Shown: piece by piece, positions 35,509 to 51,390 of the stretch | How positions within the stretch are numbered: the first letter of the stretch is position 1 | Layout: each line of letters starts with the position of its first letter | Assembly: GCA_958450325.1 (NCBI GenBank) | Contig: OY288243.1 | Span: 51,611,878 to 51,675,877, forward strand | DNA from: Agrostemma githago | Taxonomy: Eukaryota > Streptophyta > Magnoliopsida > Caryophyllales > Caryophyllaceae | Length of the DNA stretch: 64,000 nucleotides | Direction: 5' to 3' | Notes under the pieces: generated by a model | What the model was told of the DNA's origin: nothing | The model's input: only the letters and a program-made list of their open reading frames with translations | The model's database searches: none | Program-made: the position numbers and the translations under genes

Positions 35509-37691
35509 TGTAGACACCCAGATTTGGACCTGGTGGCTGCAGAAGTGCCCAACAAACACTCGATGACGATCAGACTGCAACTCGACGCGGGTTCGCGATG
35601 TTTTAGATAGTTTTTCCATAGAACGGATCAAATAAATTACTCGGGAAATTTAAACTAACATCTTGGCAGCCTTAGTCGTGTCATTACGATCGCACAGACA
35701 CTAATTAGAGTCAATTCTGACACCGGGACCTCAAGTCGGTCCTGAAACTCGAACCGAGTCAGCACCACGCCAAGTGAACCCCAGGATGCACACCCGAGGC
35801 CCACTAAACACCAAGGCGCTAGGTCAAAACTGGGGAAGACTTAATCCCCAAGCTTCGTATTATACACCCTCCTCTCGATTTTGGAAAGTATCAAAATCGT
35901 ATCTCCAAAACTTCGAGTGCCTCACCTTACGCGCCTGTGTCTTCCCGCGCCTAAACCCAGGCGCCTGAGTTCTGGTGCGCCTGGGCTCAGGCGCCTATCC
36001 GGGTGACGAGGACCGAAAGACACTTATAAATACTCTCCTCCACCCCCTCATTTCGACACACAATTTTCAATTCTTTCTTCCCTCTTCACTCGTAAAGAGT
36101 TTCTCGCTAAGGGCTCGCACTCAGACACTCGAGGCAAACGATCCACTCGATCGTGGTTCCGATAAAGTGACATCGAGGCTACTCCTCACCTTCGAGCACT
36201 CCACTCGATCCTGAGGTGCCCTGTGTTCGACTAGCCATTTTAGTCTAGCAACGGTGTTCTGCCGGATTAGCCGCAGAACCAGCCAGTAGTAGCGGAGCTC
36301 TGCCGGAATAGCCGCAGGAAGGGCCAACGGTAACGATACTCTGCCGAAATCACCGAGCAAGCTAGGTGGATCCGCCTTTGAAGTCGAGTCGTCACTAGGT
36401 TGTCATCTAAACAAAACTTTACATTCTCACACCTTTATTATTATGCACTATGATAATACTAAATGTGGACACTAGCTCCACGACACTTACTAAAACACGT
36501 AACGTCCCAACTTCAACCGCAAACACTAAAATACACTAAAAAGACCCGAGTAATTCCGAGATCCGTTCTCAACTATCTATGAATCGTGTCCCGCTTAGTG
36601 TATACTCCGAGGGTGCAATTCCTCACAATGTGATTTACTTACATTCGCATTTACAGTTTTCCGTATAATTTATTGTTTTTATGACCTTATAATCGCATGC
36701 TAAATCACCAACCACGAAATTCAAAACGTAAAACAACTAATACTGATTAAAGCGATGGTCGGGTTCCGTATTAGTCCGGGTGCTCGCCATGCACGGTTCG
36801 ACGCATCACTATTGATACCAAACCGACGCATCTTAAGCAGAATACCAGGTAAGGTATATCACGAGAACGACTAATATCCGTATATCACGTTAAAACTGAC
36901 TTGCGAATACCTATAATATTAATACTCTCTACTCTCTTACGTGCATATTTTCATGGCTTGCTTGTCATCTGAAATCGCATGCAAAGAATGTAAACACAAC
37001 TACTTCGACGACAAAACCTACTTGTCCTTAAACAACCGACGTAGCAAAAGGTATAGGGTGAAAACAATGGATGTTACAGTACTTCCGCCATTAAAAAATA
37101 ACAAAGTTATTAGCCCACCGATTGATTAGTAGAGGCCGCTATAGTGCGGGCGGGATTGGGTGTTGATATCTATCGGATGTTGGCTTCCCAATACATACCC
37201 TCACCCCTTACTCAAAATCGACGGTTTCCGGATGTTCGAAACCATTAGCAATGAGAGTCATTCCAGGCATGGAGTGCTTAAGGGTACAAGTCTTTATCTT
37301 TAGGTCCCGTGCCTCTCAACTTTGAGCCGACTAAGGATTAAAGTTGACCTGAACGGTTTCCGAGTCCTCATAATTGACTCGGTGGCAACTCCACAAATCG
37401 GCAACGAATTCAGTTCACTAAAAAGGTCGCCTTACCAAACATATCGACCTTTAAACATTTACAACTACGACTCGATCGATTCCAAACGGAAACACGGGTG
37501 CCCGCGCTCGTCTAGTACAAGTCCGGATCGTCATCCGAATCGAGGTCCGAAACATCGCTCCATATGCGAGATCTGACCGGCCCCCGAACGGGAGGGGGGG
37601 CGCGTGGGTGGCCGCCGCCATACATTGAATAACCGGGTCGGTCCCGCGCAGGCGCGTGCGGGGCACCGGTCGGTGCGGACGGACGTCCACA
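35509..37691 (+). repeat. 5' LTR of Tat element A, about 2,183 bp
   Basis: Starts TGTAGACACCCAGATTTGG and ends GACGTCCACA, immediately before the primer-binding site. A promoter-like TATAAATA lies at 36,025-36,032 followed by a C/T-rich leader. The 5 bp upstream are GTATC. The centre is GC-rich with CTGCCGGATTAGCCGCAG-type duplicated segments near 36,260 and 36,302. Confidence 0.75.
36025..36032 (+). promoter_or_regulatory. TATA box of the Tat element A LTR
   Basis: TATAAATA in CTTATAAATACTCTCC, inside the LTR and followed by a pyrimidine-rich stretch. It is the likely start of the element transcript. Confidence 0.6.
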
Positions 37692-37693
37692 GT

Positions 37694-37713
37694 TTGGCGA
37701 CTACACTGGGGAT
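37694..37713 (+). promoter_or_regulatory. Primer-binding site of Tat element A
   Basis: TTGGCGACTACACTGGGGAT follows the LTR end by two bases. It resembles the TGGCGACTCCACTGGGGA site seen next to the 5' LTR in Ogre/Tat elements. The tRNA identity is not assigned here. Confidence 0.65.
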
Positions 37714-38392
37714 TTGGAAACAAGAGTCCAGCGGTGGTGTAACTTGAACGAGGTCGGTGAATCACATTTCTTAGTTTCTAGTTGTGGTCACTACAGGTTT
37801 TGGCCCTAAAAAGCCCACCCTAACTAATATCAGGACCAATCGACCTCTTCGCGGTAAGATCCTTATGGACACGCGGAGAGATCCTCGGTTGACGCTCCGG
37901 CCGCCTAACGCGTGCCTCGCGGAATCCTAAACAAGTAGTTCTGAGCAGACGGTATGACATTCGTCTCCCCAGAAGATTTGTCAATACCTAAGTGAAGACT
38001 ATTCGTGGACAGTAGCCTACCCTAACCTACCCATGTCTGCATCCTGCATGAGTGTATGCATTCCTAGTTATGTGTAGCGGGTTTGAACAACCCGAATAAA
38101 ACACAAAAATATGGATTCAACCACGCCAACATATTCAACCACACCCAACTCCGTTTTCAAAAAAGGTCATCTCCAAGATTGTTGTTTTAGCACCGACATT
38201 CCGGCCAATTCAAAAAGATTTTCGAAAACCTTTTAAAAGCACCGTCCTCATGATAGATTTTTCAGAAGGCCTTTTTTTAAAAAAAAAAATGCCATCACTT
38301 TGGCCATAGTAAAACCCATCAACAATGAATATCGTTAATACCACCAAAGCTCCCGATCAATATTGGGATCAAGGTACCTCAAACGGTTACAT

Positions 38393-41388
38393 TCTATCTT
38401 ACTTATATAAAAGAAGAAACCACAAATAGTGATGTGGCACCGTTATGATACACAAAGACTACTTTGTAGCTTCCTCATAAATTGGACAAAATTGTCCAAT
38501 CACTTATTCAATTTTCAATACTATGTACAAACAAGGGGTAAAATAGTCATTATAGTTTAGTAGTTTAAATAATTAATTGAGATCTTTATAATACCATAAA
38601 TAAAAAATATAGCCAAATAGCCAATTTAATTAAAACTATTTATATAATAACAAATAGTTTAAATACCCAATTTACAATTTTGTATATGCGTAAAAATAAT
38701 TATGCAGTAATAACGACAATACCATAAGTAAATGAGTAAATATTTTTTCATTATAGATTAAATAATTGAGATCTTTATAATACCATAAATAATAAATATA
38801 ATCAATTTGTGATAATTATTTTAAATATATATCTATATGTGTAAAAATAATTAAATTGTAATGTGTAAAAAATAATTAACCATTTAGAAAAAAAAATGTA
38901 TATGCGCACAAAAATTTAATAATTAACTTCATTTTATCAATATTAAAAAATACTCCGTAATTAACTATTAAAAAGTCAAAATAGTCTTTTTGTGATTTCA
39001 CGGAAAAAGGTCAAAGTTTCAGGTAACTTTAAAATTAGTTATCCGCATTATATAATTGTATTGATAGTTTATCTAAATAAATTGTACAAATATTTCTAAT
39101 ATATTTGAGATTATTACATTAGTGATTTAATATTTTATACAACTTATGTCACTAATTTAAAATATCAGTTTTATATTCTAATTTTTTTTATGTAGAATAT
39201 ATAAATTGAGATATATATTTTTTTATCACATCTTAAAAAAATTCAGTTACTGAGTTTATCGAATTAAATTGTATAAATATTGCTAATATCTACGAGATTA
39301 TAAAATTAATGAATATTTATTTTATTACATTAAAGTCACCAACAATTTTTTTAGGTGAAATAAGCAACAAATAATTAATTATTAGTGTCACCAATTTTGT
39401 GAAATAATTAGATCAATAATAATTAATGTCACCAATTTAAAATAATATAAGTAGATCAAGTAGTCCTTAATATAGAGATTTACCCGACATTTTGTTTGTT
39501 TTGATTATATTTATATTTGTAAGAATAATTTAATTAATGCAAAATTTATGAAAAAGTTGCTACAATTCCGGCTCATACGTGATTAGTATCTTAGTTAATT
39601 TTGGTATGTAATTTATTTAGTTTAAGATATAAATGAATTTTTAATTGAAAATGTTTTGACAAGATTTTCGTATCTTCTTTCTCATTATAATATTCTGCCA
39701 AGATTCAATATTTTACATTTATATTCATATGTTGTCGGATTTGCATATCTATAATGAGGTAAGTATATATTATGTGATTTGCATATTTACGTTAATTAGG
39801 AGATGATATTTGCCACAATTTTGGTATTTACATATTTGATGGTAAGTATATTACGATAATTTTGGTAAGTTATATTGTATTAACATATGTCTTTTGATAT
39901 ATTTATATTTATATTGTATTTTAAACACATTATATTGTATATTCTGAATGAATATATACTTGCAGATCATATATTGATATACATAATTAGCTTATCTTTT
40001 CCTTATAAGATATTGTTTTGATATATCAATCTTTTTTCCCATTATAAGATATATTGATATACATTTATGCTAATCCTTTGCTTATAAATTTATAATACAT
40101 TATATTGTAAATTTTTTGAAGCAAGCATAATCTTTGTGCATAATATTCTCATCAATCTCTTTATATATTTTGTGAATTTTTGTAATTTCTAATAAACTGT
40201 ATTCTAATTTCATCATAGCTAGACTTCGTGATTCAGTTACAACCCACAATATTTTAATTCTCACAAATTTCATCAAATTTAATTATTTCGAATCATTCTC
40301 ACACTAAATTCTAATTGCTACTAATTATTTTTGCAGGCTGTGAATTTATTCCTTCAAATCAAGAACGATTTCATCACTACAACAGTAAGACATTCATAAC
40401 CTGTGTACAATTGTTTTTAATTTTAAGCGATTCTGATCTTAAATTTTCGATTTTTTTAGTTCCGTGGGTGAAGTTTACACTATTGAATATAATTTGAGTA
40501 GATTTGTATAAGTTTACTTAAAAATTGAATATACTTGATAATAATACAGGTACAAGCAAGTGTGGTTCATGTGAAATCAAATCAAGGTTAATAGATGAGT
40601 AAGAAGGTAAGATGAAACCGAGGAGGACCCTCCTGCAACTATACTCTGACGAGTTAAATATTCTTCAATGATATTTATTAAAAAATGATTCTCGAATTTT
40701 TACGTACAAAAATTCATAAAACAGAAATCAATCATGAAATAAAAAAATACATAACTTATTTTATCATTAATAATTATAATTGTCGTATAAAATGAAAGAA
40801 GTGTTATTTATGTACAAATATATATGCATATTACTTTGTAATTTGCAATGAAACCAAGTATGAAAGTTTGTTAATACTATCTCTATTTTTTCATTGACAA
40901 TTTAAGTATAAATTTGATCATATCTTTGTTATTATAAAGACTCGAACTTTATATTAGATTAATAACTGGGTTAATTTTGATTTTTGATTCGTATATTTTA
41001 TTATGTTGTAGTTTCATCATGGAGGATGCATACAAAGATATATGGTGAAAAGGAAGACACTACTCCATACTTGCTAAATTATTTTACTTGAGTTGTTGAC
41101 TTACTCATTTGTAAATTAATGGTCAATTATTTTTTTAGACCACTACAAAAGCCAAACGCTCAAGCACATCATACTTTTACGTGCGTGGAGTTGATTTGGA
41201 ATGTACCATTCGACTTGAAAATTTTCTAACGTATAATATGTTGAATTTATATATATACCCTCATTTTTGAATTAATAAGCTTACTTTAGCATGCCGATTT
41301 TCTAAATTACAGTATCATTTTAGATATGCCGATTTTGTTCAAAGTATTATTAGTCAACCCCGTGATTTTATCGTGGGTATTATACTAG
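38393..41388 (+). mobile_element. Non-autonomous Helitron-like element
   Basis: A 3.0-kb AT-rich insertion in the leader of Tat element A. The 5' end reads TCTATCTTACTTATATAAAAG, split here as TCTATCTTAC and TTATATAAAAG, and looks like plant Helitron starts. The 3' end is CTAG followed by T, with a short GC-containing hairpin just upstream (CCCCGTGA ... TCGTGGG). There is no target-site duplication, as expected for Helitrons. The base before TC is T rather than A, so the 5' limit could be one base earlier. There is no Rep/helicase frame. Confidence 0.68.
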
Positions 41389-42386
41389 TTTAAAAAAAAG
41401 AAATGTTTTTATGCACATACCGTTAACACAACCGAAGCTTCAAATAATGAAGTCAAGGAATCCGAAACGGTCACTTTCACAAAACAACATTTTCAAAACA
41501 CTATCACCAGGCATCACGTTTTGTCGCAAACACCACCCACACCATAAATGTCGAACTGGCTAGTTAATAGTAGTTTCGATAAAATCACCATGTCATCATT
41601 TTCAAAACCGGTTTCCCTAAAAACCGTGCTTTCATTGAAAAAAAATCTATTTACACTTTGGCTATCGTTGAATCTTCGACACACATGTAGCAACACACTT
41701 TCACGCCACAGACGATGTCATCATGCCATCGTCACCCCAATTTCACAAATCGTCCTTTTCGAAAAGACTTCCTTTGCAAAAGCCCGATCGTTTTAAAAAA
41801 AACATATCAAAACTCTTTGATCCTGAGCCGGGATCGCGATCAACTCCTTACGTCGTAAACCCGTGTGATTAACTGTCTATGTTAGTTACTAGGGTCGCCT
41901 CTACCCAAGGTCTTATATTTTGGGTCGTCTCGTCTAGAGAAAGTCTTCTTCTAAATCTCACCACTGAGATTTGTGTCAAATCGTCTCGCTCTAGAGACAT
42001 GACTCCATAAGGCGTCACTACAAGAATTAAGGTCCCAGACGTCCATAGATGCCATGTGTCTATGGACGCCTTTTGAAGACGGGGTCCCTATTCAGACGCC
42101 TGATTGTGGAAGCCTGAAGCACTCACCAATTTTTAAAACGGACGTCCAAAGTCAGATGCCACTTTACGGGCGTCCAGTATGGCGTCCAAGTATTGACGCC
42201 CATTCGAGAAGGCGGGCGTCCAAGCTTGAACGCCACACTGAGGCTTATGGCGTCTACAGGAAGACGCCGTATGGGTCAACGGGCGTCCACCTGTGGACGC
42301 CATATGAGTCAGTATTGTGTCCCCCTGCAGACGCCGGCCAGCTCCTTGGGTGCTGTGAGGATCTGTGAGGCGTTTAGTATGGCGTC

Positions 42387-43214
42387 TAGGGCTGTGCACC
42401 GGTCCGAACCCGTCCCGACCCGGACTTGACCCTGTTCGACCCCGAACCGGAATGGTAAATTTTCCCGACCCTGACCCTGACCCTGAATCAGCAAACATTG
42501 ACCCTGGACCGACCCTGAAAAATCCGGGTCGGACCGGGTCTGGACCGGTTTGACCCTGTTCGGTCTACGACAGGTACTATATTAGAAACCAAAATTAGAA
42601 AAATTAATGAAAGATGAATTAGAAACGAAGAAGAGCAGAAATTGTATTTAGAGGATGAATTAGAGACGAAAAGGATCAGAAATCGTAATTAGAAATCGAA
42701 AATTACGAAAAATTTAAAAAAACGACAAAAAATTGATGAAGGGCGTCAGAACGATGAAGATAAGAAACAAAAAAAAAACGAAAAATTGATGAATCAAAAA
42801 GACAAAAACGAAGGAACTCACCGGAAATATCGATGAAGGGCGTCGGAAGAAGATGAACGGCGCCGGAGCTCAGGCAGTCCGAGGAGGAAATGGGATTTAG
42901 GGTAGCCGAGTAGGGTTAGGGTTTAGAGAATTAAGGGAGTATTGTTGTACGTATACTGTATTGGAGTGGAATGGGTGATGGAGTTATTGGAGTATTGTTT
43001 GGAGTGGGCCTGTTCTATAAGAGCCCAATGTAACAAAAACAGGTCAACCTGTCTGGACCGGTAAAATCCGGGTCTGACCCGGACCAGAAACCGGAATTGC
43101 CAAATTCTATGGACCGGAGACCGACCCTGATTTTATTATTCAGGGTCCGGTCTTCACTATTCCGGTCTGGTCCGGTCTATTTTTCCGGTCCGACCCTATT
43201 GTTGCACAGTCCTA
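42387..43214. mobile_element. Non-autonomous hAT element, 8-bp TSD ATGGCGTC
   Basis: An 828-bp insertion in the subterminal repeats of CACTA-2. The flanking 8-bp duplication is perfect: ATGGCGTC at 42,379-42,386 and 43,215-43,222. The ends are TAGGGCTGTGCA and TGCACAGTCCTA, an inverted pair with one mismatch. The interior has internal repeats of GACCCTGACCC, CCGGTCCGACC and ACCGGTCTGG on both flanks, giving long imperfect inverted repeats. There is no transposase. Confidence 0.93.
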
Positions 43215-43565
43215 ATGGCGTCTGGATGAGGACGCCACCACTGCTCTGGAAGGCCGTAAATATTCGTTTACGGCCTACCCAAAATCTGCCAAAAAAAACA
43301 AAAAACAACATTCACAACACAATATGCAACATCCGAACACAATACCACAACATATTCAATCGGACATCGCCGTCCACACCACCACGCCCGCTTCAGAACA
43401 CGCCATTGAAGACGAAATGACAATAACATAAATAAATAAATACAAATCCGTCGTCATAAAACGCAAGTACATAAAAACTAGAGTTAAAGTACATTGAAGA
43501 AGTTAGTTCGAACTAAATCCAAGTAATCGTAAGTAGTTAAGCTTACAAGAAACATCGATAGTACA

Positions 43566-43931
43566 TCAGAAAACTGGGAAGCTAACGGAGGCACCTAAAT
43601 TCCCACCATTCCCGTTGAAGGGATCTTTGTCATCTGGATGACGAGGAGTAGGTTCCTGATTGCAGTTGGCGAACAAAGTGCTCCACCGTTGCATCTCCTC
43701 ACACATCCTCCTAATCTCATCGTCCTGCCTCGCCATTTGCTCTTTCATTTCTCGCTCTTTTCGGGCGCTTTCCTGTTTGTCAGCCTCGTACTTGGACTGC
43801 ATCTGGGTAAGAGCGGCGGGGGTGTACTCCATGTGTGACGAGGAGCCGCCAACACGCTCGGGGGGAGGCGTGAAAAACATTGGCGCAACATTCCCTACGC
43901 CGTACACACTTCCCTTCTTGAACCCATCCAC
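43566..43931 (-). pseudogene. Coiled-coil C-terminal fragment, probably CACTA transposase-related
   Basis: A frame of 121 codons inside CACTA-2. The product has a Pro/Ser-rich start (FFTPPPERVGGSSSH) and a charged coiled coil (EADKQESARKEREMKEQMAR). It resembles the C-terminal region of plant Ptta/En-Spm transposases (Transposase_24 type), and it lies near the Transpos_assoc-like fragment on the same strand. I cannot confirm this without a search. Confidence 0.45.
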
Positions 43932-44072
43932 GACCTCAAAAAAAGCAGCATTCGGGTCTTGGGTCGGGTGGGTACAGTTGACGGTCTTCTCGATGTATGC
44001 ATCCTACATACACAACTAGCAAGTGTTACCTCAGTTTTTAGATAATATTATATGAACGAAATGATTGATCTA

Positions 44073-44339
44073 TTACTTAACAAAGTAGAATAAAGCGAAG
44101 TGCATTATTTGAAGTAGGGAGTGCTCACCCAAATTGCCTGATCCTTCCTCGTGACGAAGCTTGCCCCCCACCCTCATCGTCCTTCGCATGCATGTCAACG
44201 AAAAGCTCGACGTGTAGTCAGGTGAGTTTTGTTTAGCGAATTCCAAAAACGAGTTAACCCCCTCAACAAATTCCACAGTAGGACGTCTTTTCTTATCTAC
44301 TCGTCCCTCGTACATCCATTTTCGTTCAATTCTCTTCAT
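44073..44339 (-). pseudogene. CACTA transposase N-terminal fragment (Transpos_assoc-like)
   Basis: An 88-codon frame inside CACTA-2 starting MKRIERKWMYEGR. The W-M-Y followed by EGVNSFLEFAKQN matches the Transpos_assoc domain found at the N-terminus of En/Spm TNP2-type transposases. The usual Cys-rich CPC...C tail is reduced to SLTCMRR. No TNP2 catalytic region remains nearby, so the element is not autonomous. Confidence 0.62.
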
Positions 44340-44559
44340 TGTCTACGTAAAAATAAATTACGCAACAACCGATTAAACTAAAGTTTATTTTAGTTAATTA
44401 ATTATTTATTATTAAGTGCAGTAAATAATTTCTTTAAAAATAAACTACGCTGAGTACTACTAATTTAGAATTATACTAAACCTATTAACATATTTATAAC
44501 GACAATGTAGTTACAATTATCACCCAATTCAACCAAAAAAATTAGTAACATTTTATAAT

Positions 44560-47330
<2,771 letters not shown>

Positions 47331-47442
47331 TATTTCTGTTACCAGAACAAAGTTTGTTGATATCTCTCCTCCCTCCCTCCCCTCCAAACCCTAAAAAAAA
47401 AAAAATTCCCCGAGGGGCTGCCATCTACCAATTCTTGTAGTG

Positions 47443-48300
47443 GTAAGCCCCAAATTTTAATCTTTATTGTTAATTCTTAATAGTTTATTTAGATTATAAA
47501 AACTCTTGCCTCTCCTTTTTGGAGATTTGTCCCATCAATTGATGAGTTTGTTCCCATATTTTTTGTGGGTTTGTTCTCTCTTTTGGAGAGGTTCAAGAAT
47601 TATGTGCAAGATCATGGAAACAATGAAATTTCTACGTATGGTGATACAATTGAGGTCAGATCTCGGTCTACTATTTATCAAAATAGAGAAAGTTCATCCT
47701 TTTGAAGACTATATCATTAGATCCATAGATTCCTTCGTGAAAGGCTGTGTCAATTAACAACGATATATAGAATACTATGCAGAAGCGTATTATTCGAATA
47801 GCGATCTTTGTCTCAAGGATGTTTATTTATTTTTTATAAATATGTATTCAGTTCAATTTGATATCGTTTGTAGATGCCGTATGGTTTATTATTAATGAAA
47901 TTGATCTGCACTTCAAAAAAAATAAAAGTAATCATCCCAAAACATCAAATGTCATCCAATACATATTTTCACATACCAAATCAATTCTGAAAGTCACTAC
48001 AACAGTCTACCTAACTAAAATTGGGCGAAAGAACTTGGGTAAACAATAACTCAATTGAAACCGTAAGACAACTAAATTTCAATTCTACAATAAGTAAACT
48101 AAAATTAACTATACTCAAACTGAAATTAAACATTCTACTATATAAATAGTATAGGAAAAAACTGAAATCGTACCGTAGAAATAGGTAGGAGAACAAGAAG
48201 GCGGGATGAATGAAGGGCGCGCGGTTTTTTTTTTTGGGAGAAAGTGTAGAGGGAGAAAAATAATGAAGGGATGAATGAATGACGAGAGGGGGTGGAGGCT
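47443..48300. other. CACTA-2 interior after an internal terminus-like motif
   Basis: Follows CCAATTCTTGTAGTG (47,428-47,442), a perfect inverse of the CACTA-2 left terminus. Small frames here show nothing I recognise. Downstream lies AT-rich DNA and, at 48,227-48,300, an A/T-rich promoter-like stretch. Confidence 0.4.
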
Positions 48301-48388
48301 GTATAAGGCGAATTCTCGGGCAGTGGGCGTCTACTTTTGGACGCCCGTACTTTCAATGTGGCGTCCAAAAGCAGATGCCAATTCTCGT

Positions 48389-48807
48389 CAAACGGTAGGA
48401 TGAGACTCGGGGCGGCTAGGTTTGTCCCAGCCCTTGGGGGGCGCCCCTTCAGAAGCCTTACCGACCTAGGCATGACCTACGCCGAGGCTCTTAGAATTGC
48501 CAATGAGAACTGGCAGTTGTCACAGCTTGTCGCTACTCCGGATCCACCCCGCAAAGCCCGGGGGGCGGATTGGGATCCCAATGCTTATTGCCTGTATCAT
48601 CAGGGTAGGGGGCACAATACGGAGGATTGTGATCGCCTCAAACACGATATCTAGGACCTGGTGGATGCCAGAACCTTCCCTCTTGTGAAGGCACAAACGT
48701 CACAACCCGCTGTTGGCGAGACTAGTGACGGGGCGAACGCGTCTGTAGTGGTAAAGACAAACGGCACCATCAAGGTGCTATTCCCTGGAGGGAGCCTCGA
48801 TGCTTAG
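48389..48807 (+). pseudogene. Tat element A gag, C-terminal fragment
   Basis: Resumes directly after the CACTA-2 target duplication. The frame contains TYAEALRIANENWQLSQL and a retroviral-type knuckle of CHHC form, CLYHQGRGHNTEDC, followed by RLKHDI. A TAG in the I-DLVDA context interrupts it, and the same frame continues to a stop at 48,805-48,807. The gag N-terminus is absent on both sides of CACTA-2, so it was lost before that insertion. Confidence 0.72.
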
Positions 48808-49094
48808 AGGCATGGTCGGTCTTAGTCGGAGTCTAGTTCACCATAGGGCCTAGACTAAATAATAATAATGTGTTTTTTTATCGAGTCCATGGAGATGCGA
48901 GGGGACATGTCCTCCACCGTCCCCCAGCATACTTATTCGCGGGCATTAGCCCGCCTACTATTTATCAATAAAACAACTTTTCTTTTACAAACATCTCTCG
49001 ACAATCACTTGACTTTTTTCAATAACTTACTTTATCGCTTAAAGACTCAACACTATGCCATTTATCGATAACAATTAACTAAAGTGCAAGGGCT

Positions 49095-50900
49095 ACAACG
49101 AACGGCACACTTAACTTCACCATAAAAAGAGATCGGGAACAACAACTCTAGGTTCAACCCATCACTGACCCCCCTAACCCAAACAACAGAAAGCCTACGG
49201 GGAGTTAAAAAGCATATCTGTAGGACTAAAAGCCTACCCGAATACGAAGCCTGCCTAATACGACTAAAAGCAGCCATATCTGTAGGAGTTAAAAACCTTA
49301 GAGTGCACGGGGATTCATCCCTAGTAGTCAACCAAGCCATGGGTACCTAGGGGGTTTATAGCGAAAGCCTAACTCCATACCAAACCAAAGTATAAACAAT
49401 ATCCCGGGAATTTGTCAAAATCGACTTCATACACATACCCCGCGAAGAAAACCAATTCGCTGACCCCTTATCCATACTAGCCTCACTAATAAACATGCCC
49501 GACCATCTTTTCTCTATGCCCATCTGCGTAGAGAGAAGCGAACAACCGGCCTACATCCATAACCTCGAAAACAACGATACCTCCGAGGAACCCTGGTACA
49601 AAGCAATCCTAGACTTTAAAACTGACGGATCATATCCACCCAACACAAACACCAAAAACCAAAGAGCCCTACGAATACAAGCCGCCCATTACGTCCTGAA
49701 TCAAGGACTATTATACAAACGAACCCCACAAGGAGTCCTCCTTAGGTGCATAAACAAAACCCAATCCGAGAGAGTCATGGAAGAAGTACATGACGGAGAG
49801 TTCGGACCCCACATGAGCGCACACCTACTAGCCCAAAAAATAATGAGACTGGGCTATTACTGGATTATCTTAGAGGCAGACTGTCGACGTCACGTTCGTC
49901 ACTGCCACAATTGCCAAATATTTGCCAACATCCAACACCTACCGCCATATCCTCTCCATACTATAGCCACACCCTGGCCTTTCTCTACGTGGGGATTTGA
50001 CATCATAGGAAAGGTACACCCATCCGGGACCGACGGACACTGCTTTATACTAGTGGCCGTCGACTATTTCACCAAATGGGTAGAATCCGCTTCTTATACC
50101 GGACTAAGCTCAAAATAAGTAGTCAAATTCTTATAAATAACATCATCTGCCGCTATAGCATACCTCACGAAATCGTCAGTGATCAGGGGGCTCACTTTAG
50201 AGCCGACACCCAAAAACTCCTCGACAAATACAAAATCCAAAGACACAAGTCCTCACCCTATAGACCTCAGACAAACGGGGCCGTAGAAGCAGCCAATAAA
50301 ACCATCACCACGATCCTTAAGAAAATGATAGACAATTACCGGAATTGGCCAAGCAAAATCACTTTCGCCTTATGGAGGTACCGAACATCCCATCGAACAC
50401 CCACCGGAGCCACACCATATTACTTAACCTACGGTTCCGATGCCGTGCAACCTATAGAGCCAGATCTACCGTCACTAAGGATACTAGCTAAGAGCGGTAT
50501 TCCCGAAGAAGAATGGGACCAAAAACGATATGACGAGCTAGTACTCTTAGACGAGCGTAGGATACATGCCCTATCTAACGTACGTGCCTACCAACAACGC
50601 ATACAACGAACCTTTAATAAACGAGTGAAATCTCGAAACATACACGAGGGAGACTTAGTAGTCAAATCCATTAGATCACCCCTTCCCGTCGATCCCAGAG
50701 GGAAATTTATACCAAACTGGGCGGCCCCCTACCTCGTTAAGAAAATACTCTCGGAAGGCGCCGTGATCCTCACCGACCTAGACGGTCAAGAGTTCTCAAC
50801 CCCAACCAACATGGACCAACTCAAACGATACTATCCCATCCTGATCTCCGAATTAGGGGGAAACCCATGCAAAACAAAAAAAACAAAATCGCGTCGATAA
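49095..50900 (+). pseudogene. Tat element A RNase H-integrase remnant
   Basis: The 5' part (about 49,100-49,490) is an archaeal-type RNase H remnant (PEYEACLIRLKAA, VHGDSSLVVNQA) with stops and shifts. From 49,495 the integrase is readable: an HHCC zinc-binding domain (EVHDGEFGPH ... CHNCQIF), then the catalytic core. The core has Asp in GFDIIG and VSDQGAHF and Glu in AVEAANKT, so all three DDE residues are present. A stop and a one-base frameshift at about 50,118-50,135 separate the first Asp from the second. The product ends at 50,900 after a basic tail. Protease and RT are absent upstream. Confidence 0.82.
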
Positions 50901-51113
50901 TTGGCATAACGGGTCTAAAGCAAAATCACTCACATTTTAATAGAACTACGAACATGGTTTGATTCCGTCTAAAAAACGGATACGTAGGCAACCCTCCTTC
51001 GGGTACAACCAACCAAACAACAAACAAAAGAAATCGATTATTCGATTCGTGTACATACCGGAACTCCTTTCTACATTCCGACTAACGAGTGATTCAAATG
51101 ACGAAGCACAAAC

Positions 51114-51390
51114 GACGAGCCGAGGACGGGGTGAAAACCCAAAAGGGAGCCCCGGGTAAAATGAAGAAACGAGTTGCGAGCCGTCGTCAAAAAAGAAAAA
51201 AAAATGACGAGCCCAGGACAGAGTGAAAACCGAAAGGCCGCTCTGGGCGAAATGAAGAATCGAGTTGCGAGCCATCAAAAAAAATATATAATAAAAATGG
51301 TGAGCCGAGGACGGAGTGAAAACTCGAAAGGGCGCTCCGGGCAAAATGAAGAATCGAGTTGCGAGCCACCACAAAAAAAAAGAGAAATAA
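51114..51390. repeat. Three tandem copies of a 92-95-bp unit in the 3' region of Tat element A
   Basis: Units start at about 51,114, 51,206 and 51,300 with GACGAGCCGAGGACGG-type sequence and end GAGTTGCGAGCC followed by an A-rich spacer. They lie between integrase and the antisense ORF. Confidence 0.85.

Noticed and set aside
36121..37765. Frames of 60-105 codons in the Tat A LTR
   Set aside because: They lie across LTR promoter and PBS sequence and show no domain.
47506..47757. An 83-codon frame after the internal CACTA terminus
   Set aside because: No recognisable domain, and AT-rich composition like the surrounding non-coding DNA.
49062..49340. Minus-strand 92-codon frame
   Set aside because: The plus strand there carries RNase H motifs (EYEAC, GDSSLV), so the minus frame is a shadow.
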